Source of the DNA: Paralichthys olivaceus
Taxonomy: Eukaryota; Chordata; Actinopteri; Pleuronectiformes; Paralichthyidae
Direction: 5' to 3'
Length of the DNA stretch: 64,000 nt
Assembly (NCBI RefSeq): GCF_024713975.1
Contig: NC_091094.1
Coordinates: forward strand, 22,530,501-22,594,500
The position numbers and the translations under genes are program-made. This document shows, in pieces, positions 10,596-22,000 of the stretch. Position 1 is the first letter of the stretch. Every line of letters begins with the position of its first letter. Under the pieces are notes generated by a model, which worked only from the letters and a program-made list of their open reading frames with translations, was not told the origin of the DNA and searched no databases.

Positions 10596-13500
10596 ATGGA
10601 GCCCAAAATTGTTGTGAAGGAGAAGTATTTCATTGTGACACGAGGGAAGTCGAGGAAAGGCTTCTGCCGGGGATGTATCGGCCGTGTGGAGACCGAGACA
10701 CAGCGTGGGGAGCTGATGGGACTCTTGTACCACAGTGGCAGCAACGTCGGGAGCCCCAAGAGTGGCGGCATGGTGCGGAGGGAGGACATTTACCCTCTGA
10801 CCCGACACCAGGCCCAGCTTCTGCTCTTCGTCTCCTCTTCCAGTAAGCGCCTGGAATTGCTGTGCAACCCCCAGCTGTTCTCAGCCATCTGTGAGCTGAC
10901 TCAGGACGACCTGGTGGTGGTGAAGCACAAGAAGGGACACCTGCCCGGCCTGGTGAAGAACCTGATGCAGATTGGTAGGAAGGAGAACAAAGATGACCTC
11001 TACATGCTTGGCTTTGAGGTGGAATTTGTGGTGAGTCATGTTGATCGTAAAGTAAGGTTGATTACCTCAAGGTTTGGGTGTCTTGAATAAAGCAGCTGAA
11101 TTATATGATCTGTCCTAAGGTAATAATTGCACTTGCACACTAGTATGACTCAAGAAGATGCACTGCAACAAGGATGGCTCTGTAATCTCCAGTCATCTGG
11201 CGGTTATCAGTCAAAAGATTGCCATAGAGATTTTCAGCTCTCAATGTCATATTATGCAAATTGTTCACTTGCTTCAGAGAATTTACCTGTGCTCTGTACT
11301 CTGAGTGCTTAAGTGTCGCATGATTGAGTTTGCTTTTTATTAACTGTTAATTTTGTTCTTCCCTGTAGGACGGTGATCATAACCTGTTATCCAAGAAACC
11401 CACTCCCCTGCCCTTGTTCAGTGCTGCAGACATCATTCAGGTGGTCCCGTCTTACTCGGCCCCCCTCGGACTGCGCTGGAGAGAAGGACAATGTAAGTAT
11501 GAGTAATATCAAAGTGCTAGCTCGTCAGCTACCTTCATACGTGCTTGATTTTATGAAACAAAATCCTTGTCCCACTCCCCCACAATTAGCGAATGAAATC
11601 CTGTCATTGAAAGTTTTGACCAAATGCCTGGGGCTACAGAGAGGACAGAGAAGAAACAGTCCTAGTACACAACTGGAAAAACTGGTTTTGTTGCGTCAGA
11701 ATGCAGAACACTACATTCATCACATGGTCTGGCGTGCATATCTCATATGTAGACCTGTTAGCACAATCTGATGAAGAAGCATGTGACAACGCCAAAAAAT
11801 GTCATATGACTTTCTTACCGTCATCCTCACTCCAACCTCCATACCTCTGTGCAGGTCTAAACACAAAAGCAGTGACACGCATCAACTCCATGCCAAGCGA
11901 ATCTTCCCGTGCACGCCAAGTGATAGAGACCCGTACGGAGCACAATGTCATTCAGAGCACATCTCCTGCACCTCTGGAGGTGGGATCCATGGTGGAGGTG
12001 GTGTCCAACTATGGGATCACAGTGTACGGGGTCATCCGGTGGTTGGGAGTCCCTGCAGGAAAGACTGATGAATGGGCTGGGATCGAACTGGTGAGGCACC
12101 AAAAGTTTCTGTTGTCAAGTTTAGTTGGCGTCATGCATCTAAGACACCCCTGTTTATATCTGATTATTTTTCTTGTTTCAGGACTATGAGGTGAATGGCT
12201 GCTCTGATGGGAAATATGGAAGCCAGAGATATTTCACCTGCAAAGGGAGCAGAGCTTTGTTTGTTCCTGTCACAAAGTGCAGCCCTGATAGCAGATTTGT
12301 CTACTCCTCCACAGGAAGTTGGACCCCAAAACCCAATGAAATACCTCCCGGTTAGACATTTTCTTAGTTTGGTGGGACATACACTCACGCAAACAATTTA
12401 CAAATGAACCATGTGTGAAATGTTTCTGTAAAAAGTTAAATTTAACTAGGAGGCCACCTGGAGAGTGCATACATCTTTCAAGGCTTTTACACCCTAACTC
12501 GCCATGTTAAAGAAAGTGAAAACAAAAATTCTGGATCTCAATGGTATCTGCTCCACAAGTCAATGGGTTCTTCCCTGACCCATACCACATCATTCCCCCA
12601 ATTTCAAATAAAAATAGTCCCATGGTGTTTGTGCAATCTTCAGAAAAGACAGAACAAACAGCAATGAAAACATGACCTCCTTGAAAGAGGTGCTTCAGAA
12701 CTTCCCTGTGGAATGCTGTGTAGTACACTGCATACAGTCAATGTCATACATGAAGTTTTGCAGATGTTTGTCATTCCTTTTTTATAATTTACAAAAATAC
12801 AAAACCTCAATAACAAGAAAACCTCACAGGATCAGTGCTAAGGAACTGTTGAACACCTGGGCTGTGCACACTTGAAATATACAGTCGCAAATCATGCTTT
12901 CTGATCTGGAGAACTGACTAAATGTTCACACCCTTGTCAGGATTTAATGAAAACAAAGTAAGTCAATGGCATGTAATGCCCTGCCTGGTTTGAAGCACTG
13001 TTTTTTTTTTTTTATCATTGGAACATGTTTCATTTTGAACATGTCTGACAGTCCAATTAACTTTCAGTGTCCAGTTTGGCTGTGTTTAAACCTGGTCAGA
13101 AACTTCTGCAGAATGCTATGTTTCCCAAATCTAAAGCTACCACTGAAATGATATGTGTTAAACGTAATTTAACGCTTTTCACATTTTTTTTTTTTTTTAA
13201 GTTCCTCCATTCGAGGACCCTGAGGAGGATGCACCACCTATCCCTGAGTCGGAGGTCTTGTCTTTATTAGAGGGAAGAATGAAGGGGATTCAGGGTCATA
13301 TCAACTCATGTTATCTTGATGCCGCACTCTTCAGGTAAAACCAGTTCATCACACCATGGGCGTTTCATTCTCAAGTATCACATTGTTGCAAACTTGGTTC
13401 ACATTTATCTGTAGTCATTTTATTTAGAGATCATACACAACCAAAATGAGTAAAGTGAATTGTGGTCTGCATTTAGTTTTAAAAGGACTGTGTTTCTCTC

Positions 13501-15638
13501 CTCAGTTTGTTCAGCACGTCTGTGACCCTGGATCATATCTGCAGGAAGCCTGCTGACACAAAGCAACCCATAACCTGCACTCTGAGGAAAATAGTCAACC
13601 GTTTACGCAGGTATCAACACTTTCTTCAAGACAGTTGTTTTTTTCTTTTCTTTTCTCTTAATGTCAGTTGGTTTGCAAAACAAGAACATGATGACATTGT
13701 ACATAATCTCAAATGGTAAACAAGTACGCTCTGTCTTAGTATTATGGGTATTCTGTATTCGCTATCTGAGACTGAAGGTGCACAAGGTTGAGCCTTGCTT
13801 ACATTAGAGGGAGTGGCTTTGTGTTTACTCTGTGTTGTTTTGCTGTTCCAGTGTCAGCTCTTGTGTTTGATGTGTTTATTGCAGACAAGGATTTGTGCCA
13901 ATGGAGAGCGTCATGGATTTCCGCAAACAGCTCGGCTGCGACACATTTCAAACAGAGGAAAAGGGTATGCACCATTATCTAACATACAGTGATTTCAAAT
14001 GTATTTAAATAGGTTTTTGCAGAGTCATTGCAACACATGTGACGCCTTTGCACTTTTATACCATTTGAATTGTGTTGCTTCACACTTCACTGCAGACCCA
14101 GAGGAGTTCATCACAGTCCTCTTCCAGAAGGTGTTCAGCACAGAGCCACTGCTCAAGCTCAGGTATGAAATCGCTCTGGGCCATTCAGTGAAATATGTTC
14201 TATTTGGCTGCGTTAGACTGCGTCACTGAAAAGCGGTTTCTTCTTAGATCGAGGGGTGAAACATGTCAGGGTGCCTACACCTTGCAGATCTTTCTAGAAA
14301 AAGAGCAGATGGGACAGATGCCCACTGTCCAACAGCTGCTGGACACATCCTGCCTATCAGGTGACATCAAGTTTGAAGAGGTAAGTGCTGCTCTTGCTTG
14401 ACAAAGATGACCCCATGGGTTTATCATGTTTTCCTCTATACAGTCATGTCACCATAATACTGCTGTTTGTCCCTTAGGCACCAAACTGTCTCATTGTTCA
14501 GATGCCACGGTTTGGAAACAAGTATAAGATGTTTTCTCACATCATTCCCTCCACTGAGCTGGATATCACCGATCTTCTATACAATTGTGAGGAACTGGTA
14601 CAATTTGCACCGATTCATATATTAGTATGAGAATGGAGAACCATCTTTAACTCAGTTTTTTTAATATGCTTGTGTATCACCTACTTTTCCCAACAGCTCC
14701 AAGAGAATGCTTCATCTGTGGACATTTGGCCGAGTATGAGTGTATTCATTGTCTACCAGATTGCAAACTACAGCCAGGACGAATCAAACAGTACTGCACT
14801 ACCTGCAACACTCAGGTAAACTATAATATTACACAGTAAAAAGTAAACATTCAACAAGGGCCAACTAAGAACCTAAATTCTTGATGAGGACTGACCCCGG
14901 TGTTAATGTTCCGTAAACACGCTCTGGAGATTTCTGTGTTGTTATAAACACGTGAACAGAGAATCTTCTTATGTCAAACTTTTCTTTTGTGTTTAACAGG
15001 TGCACAGTCATCACACACGCCAGGGTCACTCCCCCAAACCTCTACAGGTTCCGGAAAATGTCGCCCCTGACACTCCTGTGCCCAGACACATGATGCAGCT
15101 GTTTGCTGTGCTCTGTATTCAAACCAGCCACTATGTGTCCTTTGTCAAATATGGCCCTGACCCTCGCTCCTGGCTCTTCTTTGACAGCATGGCAGACAGA
15201 TGCGGTAAGATGGATCTCAGCTGGTTTCATTTACTTGTTTTAATGGGTAATTTCTTGGCCTTATTTTATTTTAACCTGATGTTCGTGCAAACGCTGACTT
15301 GTTTTGGTTTTTCTGTGAAGTGGTTACACGTGACTGCTTTATTTTCTGATAATGCTACCTTGACAGTATTAGATAAGGACTGTCTCTGACGCATGCGACT
15401 GCTCTTTATCTCTTCTTAAGATGACGTCTAACGTAGAGGCCACTCTTTTTTTACAGGTGACGATCAAAGTGGCTTCAACATTCCAGAGATCCGGGCTTGT
15501 CCGGAGCTGGGCGACTTCCTGTCCCAGCCAGAGGAGGAGCTGGCTCGGGCCAACCCCTCCGAGGCTCCTGAGCTGACGCGTAGGCTTCTGTGTGACTCCT
15601 ACATGTTTTTATACCAGAGCCCAGCCAGGCCACTTTGA
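10596..15638 (+). CDS. cyldl: CYLD-like deubiquitinase (USP/CYLD family), short paralogue, 13 coding exons
   Basis: Exons: 10596-11030, 11369-11492, 11855-12090, 12182-12350, 13202-13334, 13506-13610, 13885-13964, 14096-14162, 14248-14380, 14478-14586, 14697-14815, 15000-15204, 15457-15638. Joined in phase they give 698 residues; human CYLD is 956. One clear CAP-Gly domain at about residues 227-300 matches the third, NEMO-binding CAP-Gly of CYLD. The USP domain begins near residue 350 with [16 protein letters not shown]. The triad is intact: Cys358 (13309-13311), His614 in TSHYV (15129-15131) and Asp632 in FFDSMADR; the 18-residue His-Asp spacing equals human. The B-box-like zinc insert ([12 protein letters not shown] ... 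[10 protein letters not shown]) is conserved. CYLD cleaves Lys63 and Met1 ubiquitin chains to restrain NF-kB and JNK signalling. The first 185 residues are unlike human CYLD, with only a weak CAP-Gly trace at about residues 107-145. Symbol follows the fish CYLD-like paralogue and is tentative. Confidence 0.87.
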
Positions 15639-16080
15639 ACGCCAAACCATCAGGAGCCCTAAACGCCCATGAGGATGAGGACTCGCTGTTCTCACAACAG
15701 TGCCCTAATAACCTTGCACCTCTGCCTAATCAGCAAGATGTTTTGTTGGTTATTACGTCCAAATAGCAGGAACTGAAATGGATGTTTTTAACAAAATGGA
15801 AAGAGACAATAATTTTGAAGAGAAATATAACATTGACTTTATTTGATCTTTGTCAGCTGATGTTGATTAGGTAAGGAGAGAAAGAATGAGTAGTGACTAT
15901 ATAACACTTTTCACTCTTCTCCTCATCATTGCCTTCTGTGTCTCTTAAATGTCTTGTGTTTTTTTTGTTATTTATACTTTTAAGGTTTAAAGTAAATTGT
16001 AGCATCTCATTGTTTTTAATGTTTGTATTATTGTATTTTTGTCTTTGACTTGGTACATTAAAGTTCATTTAAACCACTTG
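15639..16080 (+). other. 3'UTR of the cyld-like gene with ATTAAA signal
   Basis: Non-coding AT-rich tail after the stop codon at 15638. ATTAAA at 16057-16062 is the best polyadenylation signal. The open frame on the opposite strand here is an artefact of low complexity. Confidence 0.6.
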
Positions 16081-16143
16081 ATGACATTTTTATTTGATGC
16101 TTTTAAACTCATTTAAACTTGTCACTTGTGACCTAAACACTCA

Positions 16144-16497
16144 CTCAGTGAGTAGACTTTAGGGACATCTAGTGGCGAAGATGCATATTGCCACTAAATA
16201 CTCATCAGCTCACTCTCCCCTTCCAAACCTGAAAGAGATCCTGTGGTCGCCTTCAGTTGTTATAAAAACTCAAAAGATGTTTAGTGTGTCCAGTCTGGAC
16301 TACTGTAAAAAACATGGCTGCCTCCACAGAGAGGACCCTCTCCTGGTGTGAATATAAAGGGCCCCATTCTTGGGGTAAAGAAAACAAGAACTTGCACAAT
16401 TAAGATGAAACACACTAGTGAAAACACTAGGATTATTTAATATTCATTTTTTTCTGCCAATAGATCCCTTTAACCTAAATCCTACACACTGGACCTT
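16144..16497. mobile_element. MITE-like teleost element with terminal inverted repeats
   Basis: The left end CAGTGAGTAGACTTTAGG (about 16146-16163) is an imperfect inverse of the right end CCTAAATCCTACACACTG (16474-16491), with a few mismatches. The interior (CATCTAGTGG, CCCCTTCCAAAC, GGGCCCCATTCTT, CTGCCAATAGATCC) matches a high-copy teleost repeat I recognise. It has no coding capacity, so it would be a non-autonomous DNA element. Target-site duplications were not resolved. A further CATCTAGTGGTGGAG scrap lies near 16780. Confidence 0.65.
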
Positions 16498-17130
16498 TTA
16501 AATGTAAACATATAGTAGTTTATTAAAACTGTCATAGACTTTTTGCTTATTAGATTAAAATTCCAAGCATGCTCATTTGAGTTTTAGTTAGACCACTGTA
16601 TGCAGATTTAGATGATAGGGTATTACCCTATATGTAAGCAGCCTCTTGTAGCATGGAATAAAACATGTGTATTAGGAAAAAGGTCTACATAGGAAGTTTA
16701 AACTTAAGAGTTTAAGCAGGAAGCAGTGATTTGAGAATCTGACAGGCTGGGGCAGTTGTAATATACTGGACTGCATTGCCATCTAGTGGTGGAGTTTTCA
16801 TTGAACACCAACAACTCAGAAAAACAATCTATATGTATATATGTGTTAAAATAAGATATTGTGAATTATAGGCTTTAAATAATTTGCAATTCTGTTTTAT
16901 TCAATATATAAAAGATACTGTCATTGTAATGGCCTAATATACAAATATTACTTTTTTAATGACAGTTCAAGAGATTGTTAATCCTCAACCATACCCTTGT
17001 TTTTCAATTCAGTGACAGATCAACTCTATAGTCTGAACCTCCTTGTCTTTGATTTGACACATGATAAGGGTGTTGGCTGTCCAATTTGTGGAGGACAGTG
17101 CAGACCATTGTCTCATTAACCACACATCGT
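16498..17130. other. AT-rich intergenic DNA, no gene seen
   Basis: No exon-like segment or recognisable protein. It lies between a MITE-like copy and retroelement remnants. A minus-strand open frame at 17004-17291 overlaps those remnants and is not a gene. Confidence 0.5.
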
Positions 17131-17132
17131 AG

Positions 17133-17190
17133 CTCTGTCTCAGGAGGGCTTCCACTGACCAGAAAGTCCGGGGTTTGATCCCAGTTGCCG
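17133..17190 (+). mobile_element. SINE head fragment with Pol III B-box-like motif
   Basis: GCTCTGTCTCAGGAGGG ... CCACTGACCAGAAAGTCC and GGGGTTTGATCCCAGTTGCC look like the tRNA-derived head of the SINE family also seen at 8400. The B-box-like GGTTTGATCCC differs from consensus by one base. It is not a functional tRNA: no matching acceptor or anticodon arms. Confidence 0.45.
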
Positions 17191-17204
17191 AGCAGGTTAA
17201 ATAT

Positions 17205-17720
17205 TTGATCGCGCTTCAGATGAGAAGAGGAAACAGTTGGAGGCTCAGGTTCAATATATGCTGGACAACGACATTGCTGAGCCTTGTTCATCTAACTGGG
17301 CCTCTGGTTTCTCTCTGGTCTCAGTGGTTGTTCTGTGTATTTAGATGATGTAGTGGTTTATTCAGACACCTGGGAAGGCCAAGTCCAATGTACGGAGGCA
17401 GTCTCTGACAGATTAGTCTGGGCATGTTTGACAATCAATCTTACTAAATTTGAGTTTGCTCAGGCCACTGTGACCTACCCTGAGAAAGAGGTGGGCCGAG
17501 GCCAAGTCTGTCCTGTGCAGGCCAAAGTTGAGCTGATGCATTTTTTAGGAAAGGTAAGCTACTACCCTAGCTATTGTAAGAACTTTTCGACCAGTTAAAA
17601 GCCAAAGCAGATGAAATTTGGTCTGAACATTGTAAGAAAGCTTTTGAGAGTGTGAAAGCATTGTTGTGTTTGGCTCCAGTGTTGGCGGCTCCAAAACTTG
17701 ACCAACCCTAAACTTCACAA
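17205..17720 (+). pseudogene. Broken Ty3/gypsy retrotransposon pol fragment
   Basis: The frame from about 17210 reads like the start of a gypsy reverse transcriptase (a stretch with DNDIAEP and SNWAS). It breaks, then resumes at 17335 with YLDDVVVYSD, the YxDD polymerase box. The connection-region sequence follows to about 17700, ending near a degraded RNase H start. Large internal deletions separate the pieces, including the core of the RT palm and the segment just before the FLGK motif. Stop codons interrupt the frame after 17597. It is an old, non-functional copy. The overlap of open frames on the other strand is incidental. Confidence 0.75.
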
Positions 17721-17924
17721 GCTCTCCTCTCCTCATCTCATACTCTTTAGCTGTTCCTGTGGTACCAAGGTAGCTGAGGTTGGGGAGAAGGAGGGATGTG
17801 CTGGAGGATGCAGCTCCAAAAGAGGACAGTAAAACCTGTGGATTATGGGTAATGTATTGCATGGAAAACTATGGAGATGGTTTATTTTGTGGTTCCTAGA
17901 AAAAAAACACGGTTTTATGGAGGG

Positions 17925-18240
17925 GAGTGTTATGGCCCCTTCCTTAGTGCTTTCTCTGACCTTTTCCTGCAGGAGCATGCCATCATGGAGGGTGCTTAGA
18001 GTAATGTGGTAGTCCTAGTGTAGGTCTCACCAATCCTATATAGGCCTGCTCTCATTGTCTAAGTGACATCATTCCAAGGCCTTGAAGGCAGCTTAGACTG
18101 TACATGAGCATCTAACTTATAGACATAAATGTGAATATTTACTGATTATGTATGTAATTTGTTTTCAGCTTTGCCATTTGACAAACTATAAATCACTGAA
18201 TCACAAAAGAATGAGAAAGGTCAAAGAAACATGTAACAGA
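17925..18240 (+). mobile_element. Possible 3' LTR remnant of the gypsy copy
   Basis: A purine-rich run (GGAGGGGAG, about 17919-17927) is followed by TGTTATGGCCCC, the usual arrangement of a polypurine tract before a 3' LTR beginning with TG. No second LTR copy is present for comparison, so the right border is a guess. Confidence 0.35.
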
Positions 18241-18317
18241 AAGGACAGATCTCCGACATGATGACGATAAAGATTGTTGATATTATTAATGATAGAAGTA
18301 CACAAATCTACTTCTTA

Positions 18318-18600
18318 TAAGACAAGATAAGATAATGTTATCCTTTATTAGTCCCACGGTGGGCAAATTTGCAACGTTACAGCAGCAATAGGGCAGTCAA
18401 AAACAAACATCAGTAAAGTAATAGTAAGTAGCATGCAATACTTGTAAATGTAAGTAGATATTAAGAAAATAGAAATAGAATAAAAACTAATAACTACAGT
18501 GTAAACAGAATATGTACAGATCGAACATATGTACAGTGGAATGGATTGCACATTAGCCATTGAATTTCAGACAGAAATTAATCTTGCACAGTTAAAAGTG
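18318..18600. repeat. Teleost interspersed repeat (CCTTTATTAGTCCCAC type)
   Basis: GATAAGATAATGTTATCC then TTTATTAGTCCCACGGTGGG, followed by AAATTTGCAACGTTACAGCA, is a highly repeated fish sequence that I recognise from memory. The remainder to about 18600 has the AT-rich, GTACAGTGGAATGGATTGCACA tail usual for it, diverged. Class is not certain (LINE 3' end or DNA element). Confidence 0.5.
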
Positions 18601-18720
18601 AACGTTGACATTTACATATAAGATGGAGAGGAATGGAAACAACAAACTGATAATCAAGTGGAGCAGTGAGCCTGGATCACAGTGTTCTCCTGCTCCATGT
18701 GTACCCTGCCTCAGTCAGCA

Positions 18721-18722
<2 letters not shown>

Positions 18723-18814
<92 letters not shown>
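18723..18814. repeat. (GT)46 microsatellite upstream of top1
   Basis: An uninterrupted 92-bp alternating GT/TG tract, the longest simple repeat in the window. It ends 225 bp before the top1 ATG, i.e. in or next to the promoter. Alternating purine-pyrimidine tracts of this length readily adopt left-handed Z-DNA under negative supercoiling (established for (CA/TG)n). Confidence 0.97.
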
Positions 18815-18815
<1 letters not shown>

Positions 18816-18889
18816 AGGGCCTGAGCAGCAGCAACACGTTTTGTCGGGAGGAGGAGCCACGCTGCTCTCTACCCAGTCTCTACCATTTA

Positions 18890-19038
18890 AACTGAGACGC
18901 ATGCGCAGTAGTGTATATTTCAGACTTACTCTTACACAACTGTGTCTTTCCTTCATTCTGCCTGCATCTCCTCGCCGGTGGGTGCTGCGGCTCCACGTTT
19001 CTCCTTTTTTAATTTCTCCACCAGACAACTCGTAGGAA
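18890..19038 (+). promoter_or_regulatory. top1: Inferred top1 promoter / 5'UTR with NRF1-like site
   Basis: The palindromic GACGCATGCGCAGTA at 18896-18910 fits the NRF1 recognition sequence (CGCATGCGCA), common in housekeeping promoters that lack a TATA box. It lies about 130 bp upstream of the ATG at 19039. The region between has no clear TATA box. Downstream, intron 1 is rich in CpG and GCTAGC/TTAGC words, suggesting that the CpG island extends into the gene. Confidence 0.5.
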
Positions 19039-22000
19039 ATGAGTGGGGACCATTACCACAACGAGGACCAGGTAACGTGGAGTGTGTTTTGTGGTGTCAT
19101 CGCTGCTGCTTCACGGAATCGGTCCCTCTCCAGCGTTGAATTTGTTTGGTTTTGACAGGGTAACTTGCTAACTGTGAATAGTATCTGCTAAAGCGCATTT
19201 TGTTGTTAACAGCGACTTGAGCAGTGTCCCCATTGTTTCCTTTGTGATGTCGCGGATAGCTGCGACCTAGTTAGCCTCCAGTTTTGCGTCGTTGGCGAAG
19301 GAAAAGTGGGTTACCGCTGCATGTGAACTGATGTTAGCTGCAGCTAATGTTAGCTGTAGCGGCTCCGGTGTTAGCCGCTAAGCCATATTCCCATCCAGAG
19401 TAGCACGGTAGCCGAGCTAGCAGGCTACATAGCAAACTCTCGCTTTGCTGCTCAGCAAGTTCAAAGTTAGTTAGCCGGCTAGTTAGCTCCTACGGAATGT
19501 AACATTCATCTGTGTTTCTGTTTTTCAGATTGACTGTGGCTCTCGAGTCAATGGTAAGTTCATTAGTGTAAGATAATAGATGAAGATGACTGTTTTCCTC
19601 CCGGTTCGACTTGTTTTTACTGTTCTAACGATACGTTAGTTCTCAGTAGAGGACAGAAATGGCGTCCAGAGACTAAGTCCTCTGTCTCACTCACAAGCGC
19701 CTATTGTTCAAAAGGGAGGTCTTGTTGGAGCATTTCCGCAAACAATTTTCTCGATTGGAGTCCATATTACCACACACGTTGAGCTGTTTTATCAGTTTAT
19801 CGCCTCCGTTGGTCTTGTTGTTCCGCTTTTACCTCCGCATTTCCCACCTGAAAGTGAGGGTTTGGGGGTTGAGGACTTAGTCTCTGCGCCATTTTCTTTT
19901 TCGGTGTAGCGGCCTGACTGTGCTGCAAGCTGAACCCAGGCTGGGAAGTGCAGATGGCTGTGTGTGGAGCAGCAATGCGAAGGCACAGGGCTTCTCATGT
20001 GCTGACCCATGAGAGAATAGATTTTTATAAAGGCGAGCTAATGCTATCATTGTTTTATTTGGCCTACAGAAACATAGCATTCCACGTAGGGGGAAGTACA
20101 GCGTTTTAAAGTTAAATCCACAATTTAGTAGCCGTCACCACATTACTTTAAATTAGACATTGGATGATCTTGACAACCTTTAAAGTTAAAAGTGAGTTTT
20201 CTAGATGTATTTATCACTTTGTCTGACCTGAATCTAAACATACTAAACACCACTGTTGGACATACAGAGAGCTTCTTTTTTTTTTAAATCAGCCTCAGGA
20301 CCATTTTTCCTCCTAGCTGATAGATTCTAACAAACAGACCAAACTCTTCACTACTTTGACACAAGATATTTTCCATCAGTATAAGATAATCCAGCAACCA
20401 AGCATGGGGGATTTATAGATACTAGCTTGGCTTTTCTCTGAACCCTTAACACAAAAACTCCTAGACAACCATAACATATATTTTTTGGTTTTCATTCTGA
20501 AGCTATGGGACACTTGACTGTGGTTCGTTAAGCATTGTCCCTGCTTTTATGATGCCAGAGATTCGTTTCCTTCACTGGAGTAAAACAGCATGTGTATAAC
20601 AGAATTGTGCGTCTATCATTTACTTTATCATTACTATGACCTGGTTTAAGAAGATGACATTGCTAGAATTCAATATGCTCATCTATTTTACAGGCACATG
20701 TAATACATCAACTAACAATTGTTTGCTAGTCAGTGACGGGTATGTTCTGAATTTATATTTCCCCCGAAAGCTGACTGTAGGGTGGAGCTTTAGCCAAACA
20801 TCTGTCAGATACGTTTTACAGTTTATCAGTTATGTGACAGAGTTCAACAGGGTCTCTGTTTTGGAATGAATCATGTCACAACTTGGTGTAGATCTAAGGG
20901 GACCACAGAAGTAAAATCGTCATCTTGTAGTAATTGGTCAACAAAGACAGCTACTGTTACAGTGATACCTTGAACAACTGGCCAATATTTGTATTCCACT
21001 GTTGTACCAGAGGAATATGGACACCTTGTTTTTAAGGACCTATTAGTTTATCGCTGTGTTTGGTGGTAAAGTTTGGGTGCTGAACTGCTTTTTTATTTTC
21101 CATAAACATTCTGCTGTGACTCACAAATTAAAGCGTGAAAAGAAAGCCTTGTTCATGTGCATGTTTCAACCTGTCAGTTGTTTCATATTGTCTCAAACAA
21201 TAAGGCTCATACGGGCAGTAGGAGGTGCTGTGCTACCTGAAATACATTATCTGTTTACATGCTGCATGACATTCAAATTGTGGTTCACTTTGTTCGTCCC
21301 AGACCCAGAGTATATTGGTCATACATAAAGTACTTCTTGGCCCTAATGTAGACATGTATAGTAATCCCAGTACCATTCACTCCTCTGTTGGACAAATTCA
21401 TGCAATGTTTTGATTACATTTGAAGAATTTAACCCTGTTCTCTTCTCAGACTCACACAAGCATAAAGACAAGTACAAAGAAAAGGATCACAAACATAAGG
21501 ACCACAAGAAGGATAAGGAACGGGAGAAATCCAAGCATGGCAATGGGTATGACGCGTGTCCTTCCAGACGGTTGTGTTGGTGTCTGCTTAGTGTGGACAA
21601 GATGTACCACTTGATTATTATTGGATTTTTGGTTGTAGATGGTGGAAGCTGAAACATCCTGACTTGATAGCCATGTGTTTCTTTAAATTATAGCGACTAC
21701 AAAGACTCCTCTGACAAGAAACACAGAGACAAGGAGAAGGAAAAGATGAAGCACAAAGATGGCAGCACAGACAAATACAAGGACAAGCACAAGGAGAAGC
21801 GGAAGGAGGTGAACCCTTAGCTATTAACAAATTAACCAAATCTCTTAATTATTTTAGATTTCTTATTCTGTTGCAATTATGATATATTAGGCAATTATGT
21901 AATCATGACATTAAATGTTCACGGGAACTTAGTTCTGGTTCTACATAATTTCAGGTGGCTTCAAACAGCTAGACGGATGTGCTTGTATCTTAGTAGAATT

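Noticed and set aside
17155-17190. Possible tRNA gene (B-box-like GGTTTGATCCC)
   Set aside because: No acceptor stem, anticodon arm or paired T-stem can be folded; the context is that of a SINE head.
18605-19035. Overlapping open frames across the (TG) tract, both strands
   Set aside because: They are translations of a dinucleotide repeat (Cys-Val or Thr-His runs) flanked by random sequence; the real start of top1 is at 19039 in another frame.
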